Under the pieces are notes generated by a model. It was not told where the DNA came from. It saw nothing but the letters and a program-made list of their open reading frames with translations, and ran no database searches. From contig CDMY01000620.1 of assembly GCA_001179505.1 (NCBI GenBank), forward strand, positions 27,593-68,843: a DNA stretch of 41,251 bases. Reading direction: 5' to 3'. Both the position numbers and the translations under genes were made by a program. Source of the stretch: Vitrella brassicaformis. Taxonomy: Eukaryota; Sar; Vitrellaceae. Numbering within the stretch: the first letter of the stretch is position 1; the number at the start of each line of letters is the position of its first letter. Shown here in pieces: positions 10,782-21,644 of the stretch.

Positions 10782-11398
10782 AATGAGACACGCGATAAGC
10801 AACCGAGACACGATGAGAATGAGCGATGGTGGTGTGCTGTGCTTCTCTCTGATGCCGCTCTGTACTCCTCGATCACTCACTCATACATAAGCATGCGTAT
10901 ACAGGTGACTGCTTCACTCACTAAGGGAGGGTCGACCCACCTGCTTGCCGGGTCGACCCACCTGCTTGCCGGGCCGGCAAGCAGGTGGGTCGACCCTCCC
11001 TTAGTGAGTGAAGCAGTCACCTGTATACGCATGTTTATGTATGAGTGAGTGATCGAGGAGTACAGAGCGGCATCAGAGAGAAGCACAGCACACCACCATC
11101 GCTCATTCTCATCGTGTCTCGGTTGCTTATCGCGTGTCTCATTCATGTGACAAAGCAATCACCACATAAAGCAATCATTTCTGTCAAGCAATCAGCCCAT
11201 TGGTGACTGTGATCACTCTGTTCACAAGCAAAATGAACCGCATAAGCCAATCAACTCACAAACAGACTCAAATCAGCCATTTGGGCCGACCACTCATGGC
11301 TCAAAATGACTGGAAGACGATGAAGCACCGCTCTGTGGAAGAGCGGACCGATGAAAGAGTGACTCCATGGAGAAATAAAGGCATTTTGATTGTCAGAA

Positions 11399-11517
11399 GA
11401 TGACTCAACCTCGGCAAGCGATTTGCGACCAAAAAGGCGAGTTTGGTTTGAAACGCTCTCACGCGCCTTTTTGGTCGCAAATCGCTTGCCGAGGTTGAGT
11501 CACGCTCTCACGCGAGG
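11399..11517. repeat. Nested hairpin inside the right arm
   Basis: About 43 bases at 11400-11442 (gatgactcaacctcggcaag...) are repeated inverted at about 11464-11504, with a 20-base spacer. The left arm has only one copy (about 9985-10025). The right arm therefore gained this local inverted duplication after the arms diverged. Confidence 0.75.
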
Positions 11518-12231
11518 CAGCAAAGGCCCATTGGTGACTCACAGGATGGTCCGCTGAGTCATCTGAGGCATCTGATGATATTCATCCAGCCCACACCTTT
11601 GTGCGGGGCTGATGTCTCCCTCCCCTGCCTTTCGCTCCCCTCCCCTTACACCCAATGGCTCACCCACCCAACCATCCATCCATCCACCCATCGCGCGAGC
11701 GACGCGATTTGATGATCATTTCGACTGATGCATTCACGCTGCAGGCGGCGGGGCGGCATGATTTATGTGATTTGCTTGCTGTGATGCCTGCTGTTCATGC
11801 CTTTTGTGCCGTCATGGGCCCACTGGACATCATGTTGATGACTCCTATTCCATGCAAACCAGCTTGTGGAGATCAACGGTGAATCAGACTCAGGAGACAC
11901 TCAGACTCACTGCGAAGGGCCTCGCGGTCACGTCGACAGGCGGATTGAATGAGTGAGTGAATGGCTGGTCTTTCGTCGTTTCAGAGTGGTTTTGAGCGAG
12001 AAAACGGCTCCAGTGAGTCATTCACGGCGAGAAACCCCGCAGAAAACAAGGAGAAGATAAACCACTCACTCGCTTGCGCGTGCAAACCAACCAATCAGCC
12101 CTGTACTGACCGCATTCATGTGTTGCGGGAATGCATCTTCACGCGTCGTTCGATGAGTTCTATCACATAGCACAAAAGTCCGTTTCACGCTTTTCACGCT
12201 GAGAAAAAGTCCGTTTGCGAAGAAAGCGAAT

Positions 12232-12316
12232 TAATCACTGCATCAGTACAGACAACCCTCCTCGGTTGCTTCGCTTGGGAGACGGCCGTGATCCTGGCCT
12301 GACTGGCCACGAGGTG
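12232..12316. repeat. Outer terminal sequence of the palindromic element
   Basis: This is the reverse-complement partner of 3957-4035. It continues directly outward from the right arm. The left arm at 9201 lacks it, so the left terminus was either lost or lies at 3957 with about 5 kb of other DNA between. Confidence 0.6.
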
Positions 12317-12365
12317 GCCGGCCATGGTTTTGACGAAAAGGAAAGCCATTAGCGCTTGCGTGTAA

Positions 12366-12660
12366 TCACAGCGTAGCGAAATGTATCATGCATTGACACA
12401 ATTGTGCTGATTTAGGTTGGACGGCAACGTCAACTTTCGGTGGCTGGTTCTCATATTTGACGGAACGCAGAGCGATAACCGCTTGCGTAAAGACAGAGCA
12501 CACAAAGGAACACTCACACAGAGGCTTGCCTATCAAACGCACCAGAATCCCGAGAGAAAACAGCCAAGAACCGATTTTCCGGGTTTTTTGCCGCCGTTTT
12601 TCGCGCCAACGCGTGAACGGATTTGAAGCTCGAAGCAAACTCGTTCCTCGCAGTGACCCC
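12366..12660 (+). repeat. Dispersed repeat, copy 1
   Basis: The sequence from agcgaaatgtatcatgcatt through caactttcggtggctggttc to gttcctcgcagtg matches 16786-17087 in the same orientation at roughly three-quarters identity by eye. No protein-coding pattern is conserved between the copies, so this is probably an old interspersed element. Length and ends are approximate. Confidence 0.65.
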
Positions 12661-12684
12661 CTCCACACATATCCGAAGACAGAT

Positions 12685-12745
12685 GTTGAAATTCGAGACC
12701 CCGGCGGTAGGTGGGCCGGGGGATGCACACGACAGCTCTAGTCCT
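12685..12745. repeat. Short inverted repeat partner of 7128-7186
   Basis: The sequence attcgagaccccggcggtag through ggggatgcacacgacagctc is the reverse complement of the copy ahead of the GH16 gene, with a few changes in the palindromic middle. Confidence 0.6.
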
Positions 12746-13082
12746 TTTTCACCTGAAGTCTGAATGAATGAAATATTTCATCGTGCTCCAAATTTGCGTA
12801 GTCTTGGCGGATTAATTAGTAAGGTCGGCTGGAGTGTGTCTCTGCTTTTCTGGTTTTCCTGCCGTCCCCCCGCGCTCTTGAGCCGTCCAGGTATCAAGCG
12901 CTGTTGCTGGTCACAGATGCCACAGAGAACGCCGCGCCATTGTTGGCGGTGCAGCGGCCAAGGGATCCTGTAGCCCTCGTTTTTCACAGTTCTGAAAGGA
13001 AAAAGCAGATCGATGAGTCCTTTTCTCAGACGAAAGAATAAAGGGCCTGATGCTTTAGGTCCGGTTGCCAAGCTCGCGTCGT
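12746..13082. other. No gene seen
   Basis: I find no supported gene, repeat or RNA here. The frames are short and without motifs. Confidence 0.4.
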
Positions 13083-13157
13083 GAAACTATTATGAGTGAG
13101 GATTTCCTCATCCGGATGAGGAAGTCCTCATCGAATGAGGACTTCCTCATCGAAAGG
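13083..13157. repeat. Cluster of overlapping short palindromes
   Basis: The unit gaggaagtcctcat and its inverse occur four times in 75 bases, giving at least two strong hairpins: cctcatccggatgagg, and gaggaagtcctc / gaggacttcctc around a short loop. It may be a small inverted-repeat element or a replication-slippage product. Confidence 0.6.
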
Positions 13158-13766
13158 GCCCATTCCTGCCTGATTTGCTTCATCTGGTCATCCATTTTCC
13201 GACCCATCCGCATCCATCTTTCGTCTTCGTCGATTTCAAGCATCTGAGCCTTCCGTGCCCCCCAGAGGTACTTGTGCTCTCAACCGTCGTCAGCAAGCCC
13301 ACTGCACGGAGCGGCGTCTCCGTGTCTCTCCATCCAACACCTCACCCCACCGTGATCATCCCAGCCGGCCAGAAGGGGCCGAAGACCGCAGGCAAGGGCG
13401 CCATGATGAGCGACTAGACACCCACGGGACGGCTCTCCTTCCCTTCACCTGTCTGAGGGCTTGCCCATCTGACAGGGAGTCTGCCCATGTGCTAGTCGAA
13501 ACTGCCGGAGTCTGCCAGGGATGCCACCAACGAGCCAAGCCCGACGCCGGGCGAAGTGCTCAACCACGGAGGATATGGAGGGTATCAGGGGTATATATGT
13601 CGTACGCTGACGGTCATGCGAGAGAGAGTGAGAGGGAGAGACTATGAGAGTCTGTGAGAGCGAGGGCTCGGGGAGGAGCGAGAGAGTCAGGGGCTGCTGT
13701 CGGAGATGCTGCTGCTGACGGAAACGGATGGTTACTGGAGCTGACCACTCACTTTTCTAAGGTCTG
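13158..13766. other. No gene seen
   Basis: This stretch has CCATCC-type and gagagagtgagag simple sequence (about 13618-13690). I see no convincing coding signal. Confidence 0.4.
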
Positions 13767-14420
13767 TTGACGGATGCACATAAGGATATAAGCGTGCAAA
13801 CGATGGACGGATGGCAAAGCGTGGTTCATGGAAGTGACGACCCATGTGAGGCACCGTGGCGTGAGATGCCGCAGCCACATGGCGATTTTGATGATGCCCG
13901 GGTGACAGACCTGATCAAGGCTTTCAATGCGTGTGGACGAAGAGTCACACGAAAGGGGCGATAGAGAAAAGGTCACGGAGCAACAGAGGTGGAAATCCTG
14001 TGGAGGAGGAGGGGCCGCTCTTGACGAGAAGACACATTATATGAAGACTCTTGCATGTTCGTATGGACGAGACGACATTGAACAGACCGTGAAACAGCTT
14101 ACATGCCCGCAAGAGTGCGCATGCACTCTATCTCGGGAAAGCGATGGAAGTCCCGCACGGAAACCAGCCATCGTTGGTGAAGGTAAAGGTGGCCAAGGTG
14201 ACGGCCACCGACGTCTCTCACTATCTGACGCCGATCCCTTCCACCATGTCGCAGCTGATCATCGATTCCTTAGGGGAGTTTGGGGGACTTCTGCATCGCG
14301 ACAGGGGTCGTGTCGCTTCACGCGTGGGATGTTCCCAACGCTTAGTGCTGGATCCTGCATACTGTGCAATTGCAGGCGGAGGTGAATGCAGCCTAGCTCG
14401 ACATGCCTCGTCCCTGTGAC
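13767..14420 (+). pseudogene. Coding-like fragments of unknown protein
   Basis: Two short stretches look protein-like. At 13767-13960 one frame reads DGWQSVVHGSDDP then DARVTDLIKAFNACGRR. At 14144-14330 another reads VKVAKVTATDVSHYL, TMSQLIIDSLGEFG and LLHRD. They are in different frames with a poor stretch between, which could mean introns, decay or chance. No family is recognised and no start or signal peptide is seen. I treat them as remnants of one gene. Confidence 0.25.
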
Positions 14421-16689
14421 GCTCTGGCGATGAGCTGGCAAGGCCGATTGAGAATCAGTGTATCAATGAAGAGAGTCGCGGGATGGCGAAGCTATAGACG
14501 GAAACTGAACGGCCCAGCGGAAAAATCTGGGAAAAATGGGGCCCCTACACGCCCCTACACGGCCATTTGCCTCTTGGAACCGGACGGGCGGAGGGCTACA
14601 GATCCGTAGGAGCTTACTTACTCTGACAGCGACTTGGATCATGTGAATGTGAAGTGTATGTGCACGTAAGCGAAAGCTGTGTCTTGTGGGGCCTTGCTGC
14701 ATCCTTCCACATCGGTCTGTTCGGAAAAAGACAGATTCTGCACAAGGTACAAGAGTGACAAACTGGCGAGACAGGTGACCGCCACCGTTTGTGCCCTGGT
14801 TGGGCATGGTTGGACAGTCCCTCCGCCTTTCATCTCTCTCCATCGCCTTTCACATAGCCGAGTTCGGCAGTGAACAGAGGGGAGGTAGAGGTATATGCAT
14901 GATAGAAACGAACAGAGCGGTGTGGAAAGTTGTGCGGACGCTGCACGTGTCTCCGAAGCCACGCGATGTGTTGGCCGTCAAACGAGTCGGACGAAGAATA
15001 GCAAGCTCAAGACAGCATCACAAACACCCCGGCTTTGTGGTCTTTCATCTCCGCCCTTGTGCAAGGTGACTTGTGCTGATGGAGACAAGGATTCGTTTCT
15101 TGTCCGATGAAAATGTCGGTTGCATTTGTTTTCGGCGCTTGAAGTTTCAAGTTGGAGCATCCCTTTGTTAAGTGGAGCTTCCCTTTGTCTCGAACGGCCG
15201 AAGCTAGCTTGAGGCCTTGGTGTTTTTATCAGAATGAATCTCCCGTGTGCGAAAAAATACCTGGGGTAGACGGATGTCGTCTGAAAGGGAGGCGAACCCA
15301 ATGGAGCCGGATTTTCCTTGCCTGAGCCTTGCTGAGGATACCTTGCTGAGGATACGGATGTCTCGGGTCTTGTCTCGGGTCTCTCCCTAGGAGGATTCCG
15401 CCGATGGGAATAGACGCCTCGCACAAGGCAAGGATCGTTTTGGTAGGGGGAGCGTTTCCGAGCTGCCTGCCTGGTCTGATGTCGCAATGAGCGATCTGCT
15501 GGAGAATGCACGGTTGGCGGCCTTGTAGTTCACGGCTGCCCGCGATTTTGTTCGTGTCGCAACTGACGCTGCCTGGATGTCATTTCTCGGCCGATGTCTG
15601 TTCATTCATGGATGTTCTTATCAATTCACGTGCCACACACTCGCCGACCCATCCATTGACCCTTCCCTCATGGCGTACAGTCCGGCGGTCGTTTCTTTGT
15701 TGATATGTCTCACATATTCGGGAACGGATTTCGAAGCTGAGGCAGCGCAGCCTTGCAAAGGCCCTCCCTGTTGCTTCATCAAAGCGTCGGCTTTCCGTCA
15801 AACATCCACTTTCTCTCCTTGTTGGGCCTTTTTTTTTCGTGAAGTGCATAGGCTTTCACACAAGTAAGCAGAGCATCTTTCTCCCTCTCTGTAAACCTCA
15901 ATCATCGCAACAAGCCGTGTCTCAGAGTGTCTCAGACGGCTCTGTAGTTAGTCACACCATGTGTGTTACTGACAAAACTGAAATCGTGGTACGGTAGAAG
16001 ACACCTGGCACTAAACGACGACACACAAAGAAAAGCTCTCAGGCACAGAACGCTGTGCACCCAGCGTTTTTCACACGGCTCTGGCCGGGGGTGGCACTCA
16101 AACCGAGGCCGAGCGGAAGCACATGCATGGTCCAAAAGAGCAGAGCGGCATGAAGTAACCCCTGACGGTGATCCACACGCTTCAAAACCACAGAGCTGGG
16201 GGAAGAAGAAAGTGAATTCATCCCGATTCAGGCAGCCTAACAGAGTGGTGTGCTGCCGATGACAAACAGCTGATGGAACACCTGCTCGAATTGAAGGCTC
16301 AATTTTGAAGCGATAAGGATATATATAGCCGATGGCCAACAAGAAGGCAGTACCGTCTTGACGAGATCTACATGAAAGACCGGCAACTGAGCCCCTCGAG
16401 GTGGTGCGGCTGCTGGACGCCGGCATGCAGTGTACCCCGCGGGCTCTCGAACTCCTCCACGTGAGACCACCGACGAGCAGCCAATGGCGGCCGTGCCACC
16501 CACGCCCAGTGTTAAAGGGGCCGTTTGATGGGATTCACGCTATAGAGATAGCATTTTGTCGATGCTCTGGAGACACTTTCTGATGAAAAGACACTCACGA
16601 TTTCAATCGACAAGCACAAAGACAGACAAGCACAAACACACAGACACACGTACGAAGTCTCACACACGTAGACCAGTGACCATGGATTG
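14421..16689. other. Long stretch without recognised genes
   Basis: Frames on both strands up to 177 codons exist, for example 14978-15511 on the minus strand. Their sequences are rich in Ser/Arg/Pro, have no known motif, and show no exon pattern. Short tandem repeats occur at 15325-15390 (gctgaggatac twice, tctcgggtctt twice). Nothing else is supported. Confidence 0.4.
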
Positions 16690-17087
16690 GTTTGCATGTG
16701 GCTTGGGTCGACACAACTGTGTAAACTTTCGGTGACGGTTCTCCTTTTGACAGGGCGGAGAGCGATGGCTGCTTGCAGTGTGAATTCAGCACAGCGAGAT
16801 GTATCATGCATTGACACAATCGTGCTGATTTAGGTCCACCAGCTGTGCCAACTTTCGGTGGCTGGTTCTCTTTCTGAAGACGGCGCAGGGCAATGACCGC
16901 TGGCGTGCAGACACAGCATGACGAGATGTATCAGACATACACGCTTTTGCATCGAATGCATCACAGTCCCGAGAGAAATCAGCAGAAAACCCCAAATTTC
17001 GTGTAACCGACACCAGTTTTCGGCACCTTTTGCGCGAGCAACAGGGCGCAATTGCAATTGGAAGCAAATTCGTTCCTCGCAGTGTCC
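16690..17087 (+). repeat. Dispersed repeat, copy 2, with a partial tandem duplicate
   Basis: Bases 16786-17087 correspond to 12366-12660. Just upstream, about 16700-16800 is a diverged partial duplicate of its first part (aactttcggtgacggttctc, then agagcgatggctgctt, then agcgagatgtatcatg). The unit is therefore tandemly repeated here with a period near 115 bases. Confidence 0.6.
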
Positions 17088-17126
17088 GTGCGGATATATT
17101 TCATCAACCAGATCTTAAAGAGGGGG

Positions 17127-17361
17127 CCTAGAAAAAAAGTTGGTTTCATCCTATACAACTTTTGCGTGATAACCACCCTCCACCTCAGCTTTCAGCTTAG
17201 AGCAAGATCCGTGAAACTGATCTGAGCTGTCGTGCAAGACCCCCTAGAGAAAAAGTTGGTTTGTCGTGGCCGCAAAAAAATGAAACTGCGAGCTGATAAC
17301 CACCCTCCAGCTCAGCTTTCAGCCTAGAGCAAGATCCATGAAACTGATCTGAGCTGTCGTG
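17127..17361. repeat. Tandem duplication, about 117-base unit
   Basis: Unit 1 (17127-17242) and unit 2 (17243-17361) share cctagagaaaaagttggttt at the start and gataaccaccctcca, agagcaagatcc and gaaactgatctgagctgtcg in order, with a variable middle. There is no coding content that I can support. Confidence 0.85.
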
Positions 17362-19241
17362 TGCATAATTCAGACTACATTCATGCATGTCGCACAGAGA
17401 CATCAATCTACAGGTCGCCCTCCGACTCAATCCGGGTGTACACCCCACTGTGTGGGATGGATGAAGGATGGTGTAGAGTCTCTGGTCATGGCTGGTTTGC
17501 AGTAATCGAATAGCAGCGACACTCTGTTTAGTTACTGTCTCCCTCTAGTGGTCTGCCTGTTGATGGACCCTTGGTGCCAATGCACTTCCAGTCAATGTCC
17601 TCCTCTCTCAGTCGTCACTTCCACTTCCTACTCAACTGCACAGAGACAATTACTTGGATGGACGCGCAGCGCACGAACACACGGGCAGACGGATGGATGC
17701 ACACGCCACATACATGCCCAACACTGAGATACACACATGTAGACATCCACATAGATGGACGCACAGCACACATGTATGGATGGATGCATGGATACATGCG
17801 TAGCAAACAGATACCGACGTGGATGGATGGGCATCTTGGAAAGGTGATATTGATTCAGTGATGCTGAGCTGCGTCTTCGATGAATCCCAACGAGTATTTG
17901 ACATCTGTCTAGTCTCGTGGTCTCAGAAATCATCACACGTTATCACGAACCTATCACTCACCATCACTCACCCACAAGGAAAGCGACCGCGGTCGTCACG
18001 CAGGCAGCCACAGGAGTGGAGCGACCAAGGCATCTGTCGGCCTGTAGGATCAGGGGCAAATTACGGGTGTTATCGCTATCTCTTTTCATTTATATACATG
18101 GGCCAACCAACCTACCGCTGGCAGGAGAGCGAGCATCGATAGGCAGCGAGCCCATGGGACACATACACAGACGCATACTAGCTGTTGGCCTTTGTAGTGT
18201 CGTGTGCACGTGTATTTGGTTGTGATTGACCCCTCAGGAAGCACGTATACCACGTACACACGTGTGGCAATGACCAGCACGTGTGGCAATGGCCAGTAGG
18301 AGCATGTTGCTTGTCACGGGGGTCCGCACGTGTGCACAGAGCTCAAGACACACCCTCTAAGGTGATCCGCACCTGCATTGATACATTGCATAAAAAAGAC
18401 ACGCGGAAACAGACAGGAACACATACGAGGGATTTCGATTGGACGTTGTGAGCGATTCCTGTATGGGCGGGCTTGCTGACACCCCGGCCTTCTTGATACT
18501 CTGAAATGCACTCCCGTCTACCGCACGGGTGTGGATTCACCCATCCATCCACCCACAGACGTCCATAGAGGATAAGAGAGAATGAATGTTCCTCGAGTCG
18601 AGTGATAGCAACACTGACATGTACAAGTTGAACTCGTCCTCAATGTCGTCGGTATCCTCTGCATTCTCTGGCATCGGGCAAGGATCGGGCGCCATCTTAT
18701 GCCCCACTGCATGGCGACGTGGGGCATGGCGCCGCGTTGCTCGAAGCGATGGACAAGCTGGAAACATCAGCATATATTGCATAGCATAGCTGTGAACGCA
18801 CATGTGTTGTTTCCCTTTTTCCATTCGGCAGCTGTGAGCGTGCATGTGCTGAGAGCTGATCATTGATTCAAACACTCATCCCGTGTCTGCCAATAGGGTT
18901 TGCATCACACACAGTGTCACACACACGCACACGGCCGCACACAGAAGCCAGAGACGAGCGCCAGCGGAGTGAGGAAGGAAGTGAAGGGAAGGAAGGGAAG
19001 GGGGGGAAGGGGGAAGGTTTACACCGCTGCGCCAGCACATGCGCCTGCAGGTACTCTTTCCTTCTCGACCACACGCAGGCTGTAGTGCCAAGCAACTAGA
19101 CGCATACACATGAGAAGGCTGATTTCCAACCATATGGGGCCATTCAGTACACTTCCTGCTCCATGACAGCTACGCATTCACATCCGTCGATTCTGCGCCC
19201 GCTCCAAGACCACAATGTATCTGCGGAAAGAGCACACATAT
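17362..19241. other. Simple-repeat-rich stretch without recognised genes
   Basis: It holds GGAT/GGATGCAT repeats at about 17755-17830, CATCCATCCACC at 18539-18555, cacacacgcacac at 18905-18930 and a purine tract at 18960-19018 (gaagggaaggaagggaaggg). Reading frames are mostly by-products of these. Confidence 0.5.
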
Positions 19242-20413
19242 TCATTTGCCTGTCCACTCGGCTAGTGTGACCTCCATGCGATCAGCTGGACGACATAGGC
19301 TATACACGCTGGGCCGATAGTCCCCGAGAGTGTGACAGCAGCCAGCATCTGTGGGTCCGTCATTGTAGTCGGTGAGCGTACTACCAACCCAGATAGCGCA
19401 GGGCTCCTGACACGCACACGCAGATGCATTCTTCCTTGACAGCGCCGTCACCCACTCACCAGCTGCAGATTTCACGCGGGAAAAAGGACTGCACTGTCCC
19501 CCCGCCATTGAACGGCAGCTGATACGAATTGTCGTCCGCGAAAGCTATAACACAGGTGCTCAAGGCAGAGAGGTAGGGGCTCACAGCCTCACACACACCT
19601 GAATTCGACCACCTACGGTTTGCTGTCTGTCTGTACGTACATGTTATGCGCTGCGTTATGCCTACCCCCAATCGCAAGGGTTACTGACCCCCATACAACC
19701 ACCCGCCAACGGGATTTGACCAGTTGTATTTTCAACACCTGCATAGCCACAGACCCTAGTGTATGTTTTGTCTGCTTTCGTGCACCTTACGCCGGTGGCG
19801 CTCATTTTGAGAGCCTCCAACAACAGGGTGCCAACCACGACCATCAGGCCACAAACATAGCTCGCCCCGTCTGGCACATTTACACACCATGCACACACAT
19901 CTGTGCACATGTTCGCATGTGTGGACTACCTCTGGTGGCTGCAAGATGCATGCCTAGTGCCCTGAGTACGGCCGGAGGCGGCACGAGCAATGCCAGACCG
20001 GTCAACGGCCACAGGGACTTTTGGCGCATGCGGGCAACGAAACCGAAGACTGAGAAAGCTACAAGGGCTGTCAGAATGCCAGTCACACCTAAAACTACGC
20101 CGACTGTCAATGCACCCTGCCCACCTGCTCATACGGATGCAAATACTCACAAGTTTACCGACGACATTCTATGTTCTCCCTCACCGGTGCCACCCATCAT
20201 ACCCAGCCGGCATAGAGAGTGCACCGTGATTGTGGTGTCATGTGCGCTCTCTGCTCTCTTGGCGGCTCGGTCAGCCGTGGTGTCCTCGGGTATGGGTATG
20301 GAAGTCGCCAGCATCAGCAGCCAAGCGAGCCATAACACGGACGGAAAAGCTGCCAGCGAGCTGAGTGGAAGAGGGTGTAGAATGGTGTGCATGCTGTCTG
20401 CGTAAGCGGACAT
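19242..20413 (-). CDS. Possible split gene for a membrane or secreted protein(s)
   Basis: Several minus-strand pieces look coding. From ATG 20413 (or 20392) a signal-peptide-like segment reads PSVLWLAWLLMLATSIPI, followed by an acidic start of a mature chain. Near 20110-20000 a transmembrane-like helix reads TVGVVLGVTGILTALVAF, followed by basic residues (ARMRQK). At 19590-19460 comes VCEAVSPYLSALSTCV, then YQLPFNGGG, and at 19435-19245 a Cys-rich stretch reads CACQEPCAIWVGS and DAGCCHTLGDY. Together they could be exons of one type I membrane protein or of two genes. I could not join them with confident splice sites and recognise no family, so the limits are those of the scraps. Confidence 0.3.
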
Positions 20414-21480
20414 TTCTGCTTTTGTTTTCCGTACCTGATCCAGTCGCCTACTGCGATGATCCAATAGCATGTCGCTGGAGAGAGCTCGCCTTTGCTGGCT
20501 GTGAAACATCAGCGGCGGGCTCCGAGAGATGATTGCAGACTGCTATGGAATCAAACTTCTCCTGTCACTCATATGTGATACCTTTATGCCCGGATGTGTC
20601 CTGGTTAGATCATCCGATATTGATAATCTAGATCAGCACAAGTCGACTCAAGTACGGGAACTCGAGAGCGATTGAATGAACGAAGTCAGGCGTGTGGGTC
20701 CGTTATGCAGTGCCGGTCATGCAACGAGCTCAACCGATGGGCCCTGTGAGCGTTGACAAGGCAGGGAAGCGCCGCTGCCAAGCTCGCAGACCACCGGCAA
20801 AAGCAAACAACACGCCTGAAAACATTGCATGCACCCACAGCCAGCCAGCCAGCCAGCCAGCCACGGACGGACAGACAGACAGACAGACAGTATGTATGTG
20901 TGTGTGTGTGTCGGGACGGTAGTGTCTTGTTCGCGTACCCACATGGGAGTGTTGTGGAGAGCACCCAATGAAAAGAGCGACACGACAGAGGGGCGCACAA
21001 AACAACCTGCCAACACAACGCCCACACACATGCCAGCCAACCAGTCAGTGTGTGTGTGCGCAGATGTCCATAACTGTCTCAACGCGCACCACAGAGTGTG
21101 TGCAGAGCACCCAACGACGAAAAGCAGTCAGATGGGAGAGTGCGAAAAAGCAACTGCTACACCATGTCCATCCTTTCCGTGCTTCATCCCTTCCCGTGCA
21201 CCACACGCATGCATACAATAGAGGCAGACCGACAGGTAGGCCCATAAGGGTGTTGTACAGCTGCGAGAGGGCCAAAAAGCGAAGCGCAGAAGGCAAGGAC
21301 GCGATCCACGAGACTAAGAAAACGTTTCACGCGGCCATAACGCCAGTGGGTTGCAACACGGCGACGATCTACGCCTCAGACAAGACACAACCAAGAGCGA
21401 GACATGCACTGCAATGCATACGGCATCCGGAGCCAGCCAGTCACCCCACATCCCCGAGGCGGGGATGGTGTGCGGCCTGT
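20414..21480. other. No supported gene; compound microsatellite
   Basis: A compound repeat lies at 20840-20915: CAGC units, then GGACAGACAGACAGAC, then TATGTGTGTG. Nothing else is supported on either strand. Confidence 0.5.
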
Positions 21481-21644
21481 ATGGCCCGCGGCTGACGAAG
21501 TAATCTGGGAACCCTCCGGCCCTCCGTGGCCCACTGGTGGCCGCAGCGGCTCGTTGCATACGACTCGGCACTTGAATACCCAGCTCGACGGACAGGAGTT
21601 CGCTCCAATGGTGGATGCAATCTTCGTGTCCTCAGAAGCGGGAA

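Larger units (their letters stand above)
9201..12240. mobile_element. Large palindromic element, arms about 1.25 kb
   Basis: The left arm 9201-10446 is repeated in reverse complement from about 10973 to 12240. Identity is almost complete near the centre and falls outward, with a few indels. Recognisable matching points are gaacgacgcgtgaag (9288 against 12145), the ggatggatgg tract (9742 against 11680) and cctcggcaagcgatttgcg (10000 against 11410). The centre is a hairpin of cacctgcttgccgg / ccggcaagcaggtg. No transposase frame is found. The element might be a giant foldback or the head-to-head product of two copies. The centre is disturbed by a 300-N gap. Confidence 0.85.

Noticed and set aside
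10264-11048. Long frames running through the first N gap
   Set aside because: Most of their length is unknown bases, and the ends lie in non-coding palindrome sequence.
10019-11403. Identical 67-codon frames on the two palindrome arms (10019-10222 minus, 11200-11403 plus)
   Set aside because: They are the same DNA seen twice because of the palindrome. The protein has no motif and no codon pattern, so duplication is not evidence of coding.
14978-15511. 177-codon minus-strand frame as a gene
   Set aside because: Its Arg/Ser/Pro-rich sequence has no domain, signal peptide or exon context, and frames of this length occur by chance in such base composition.
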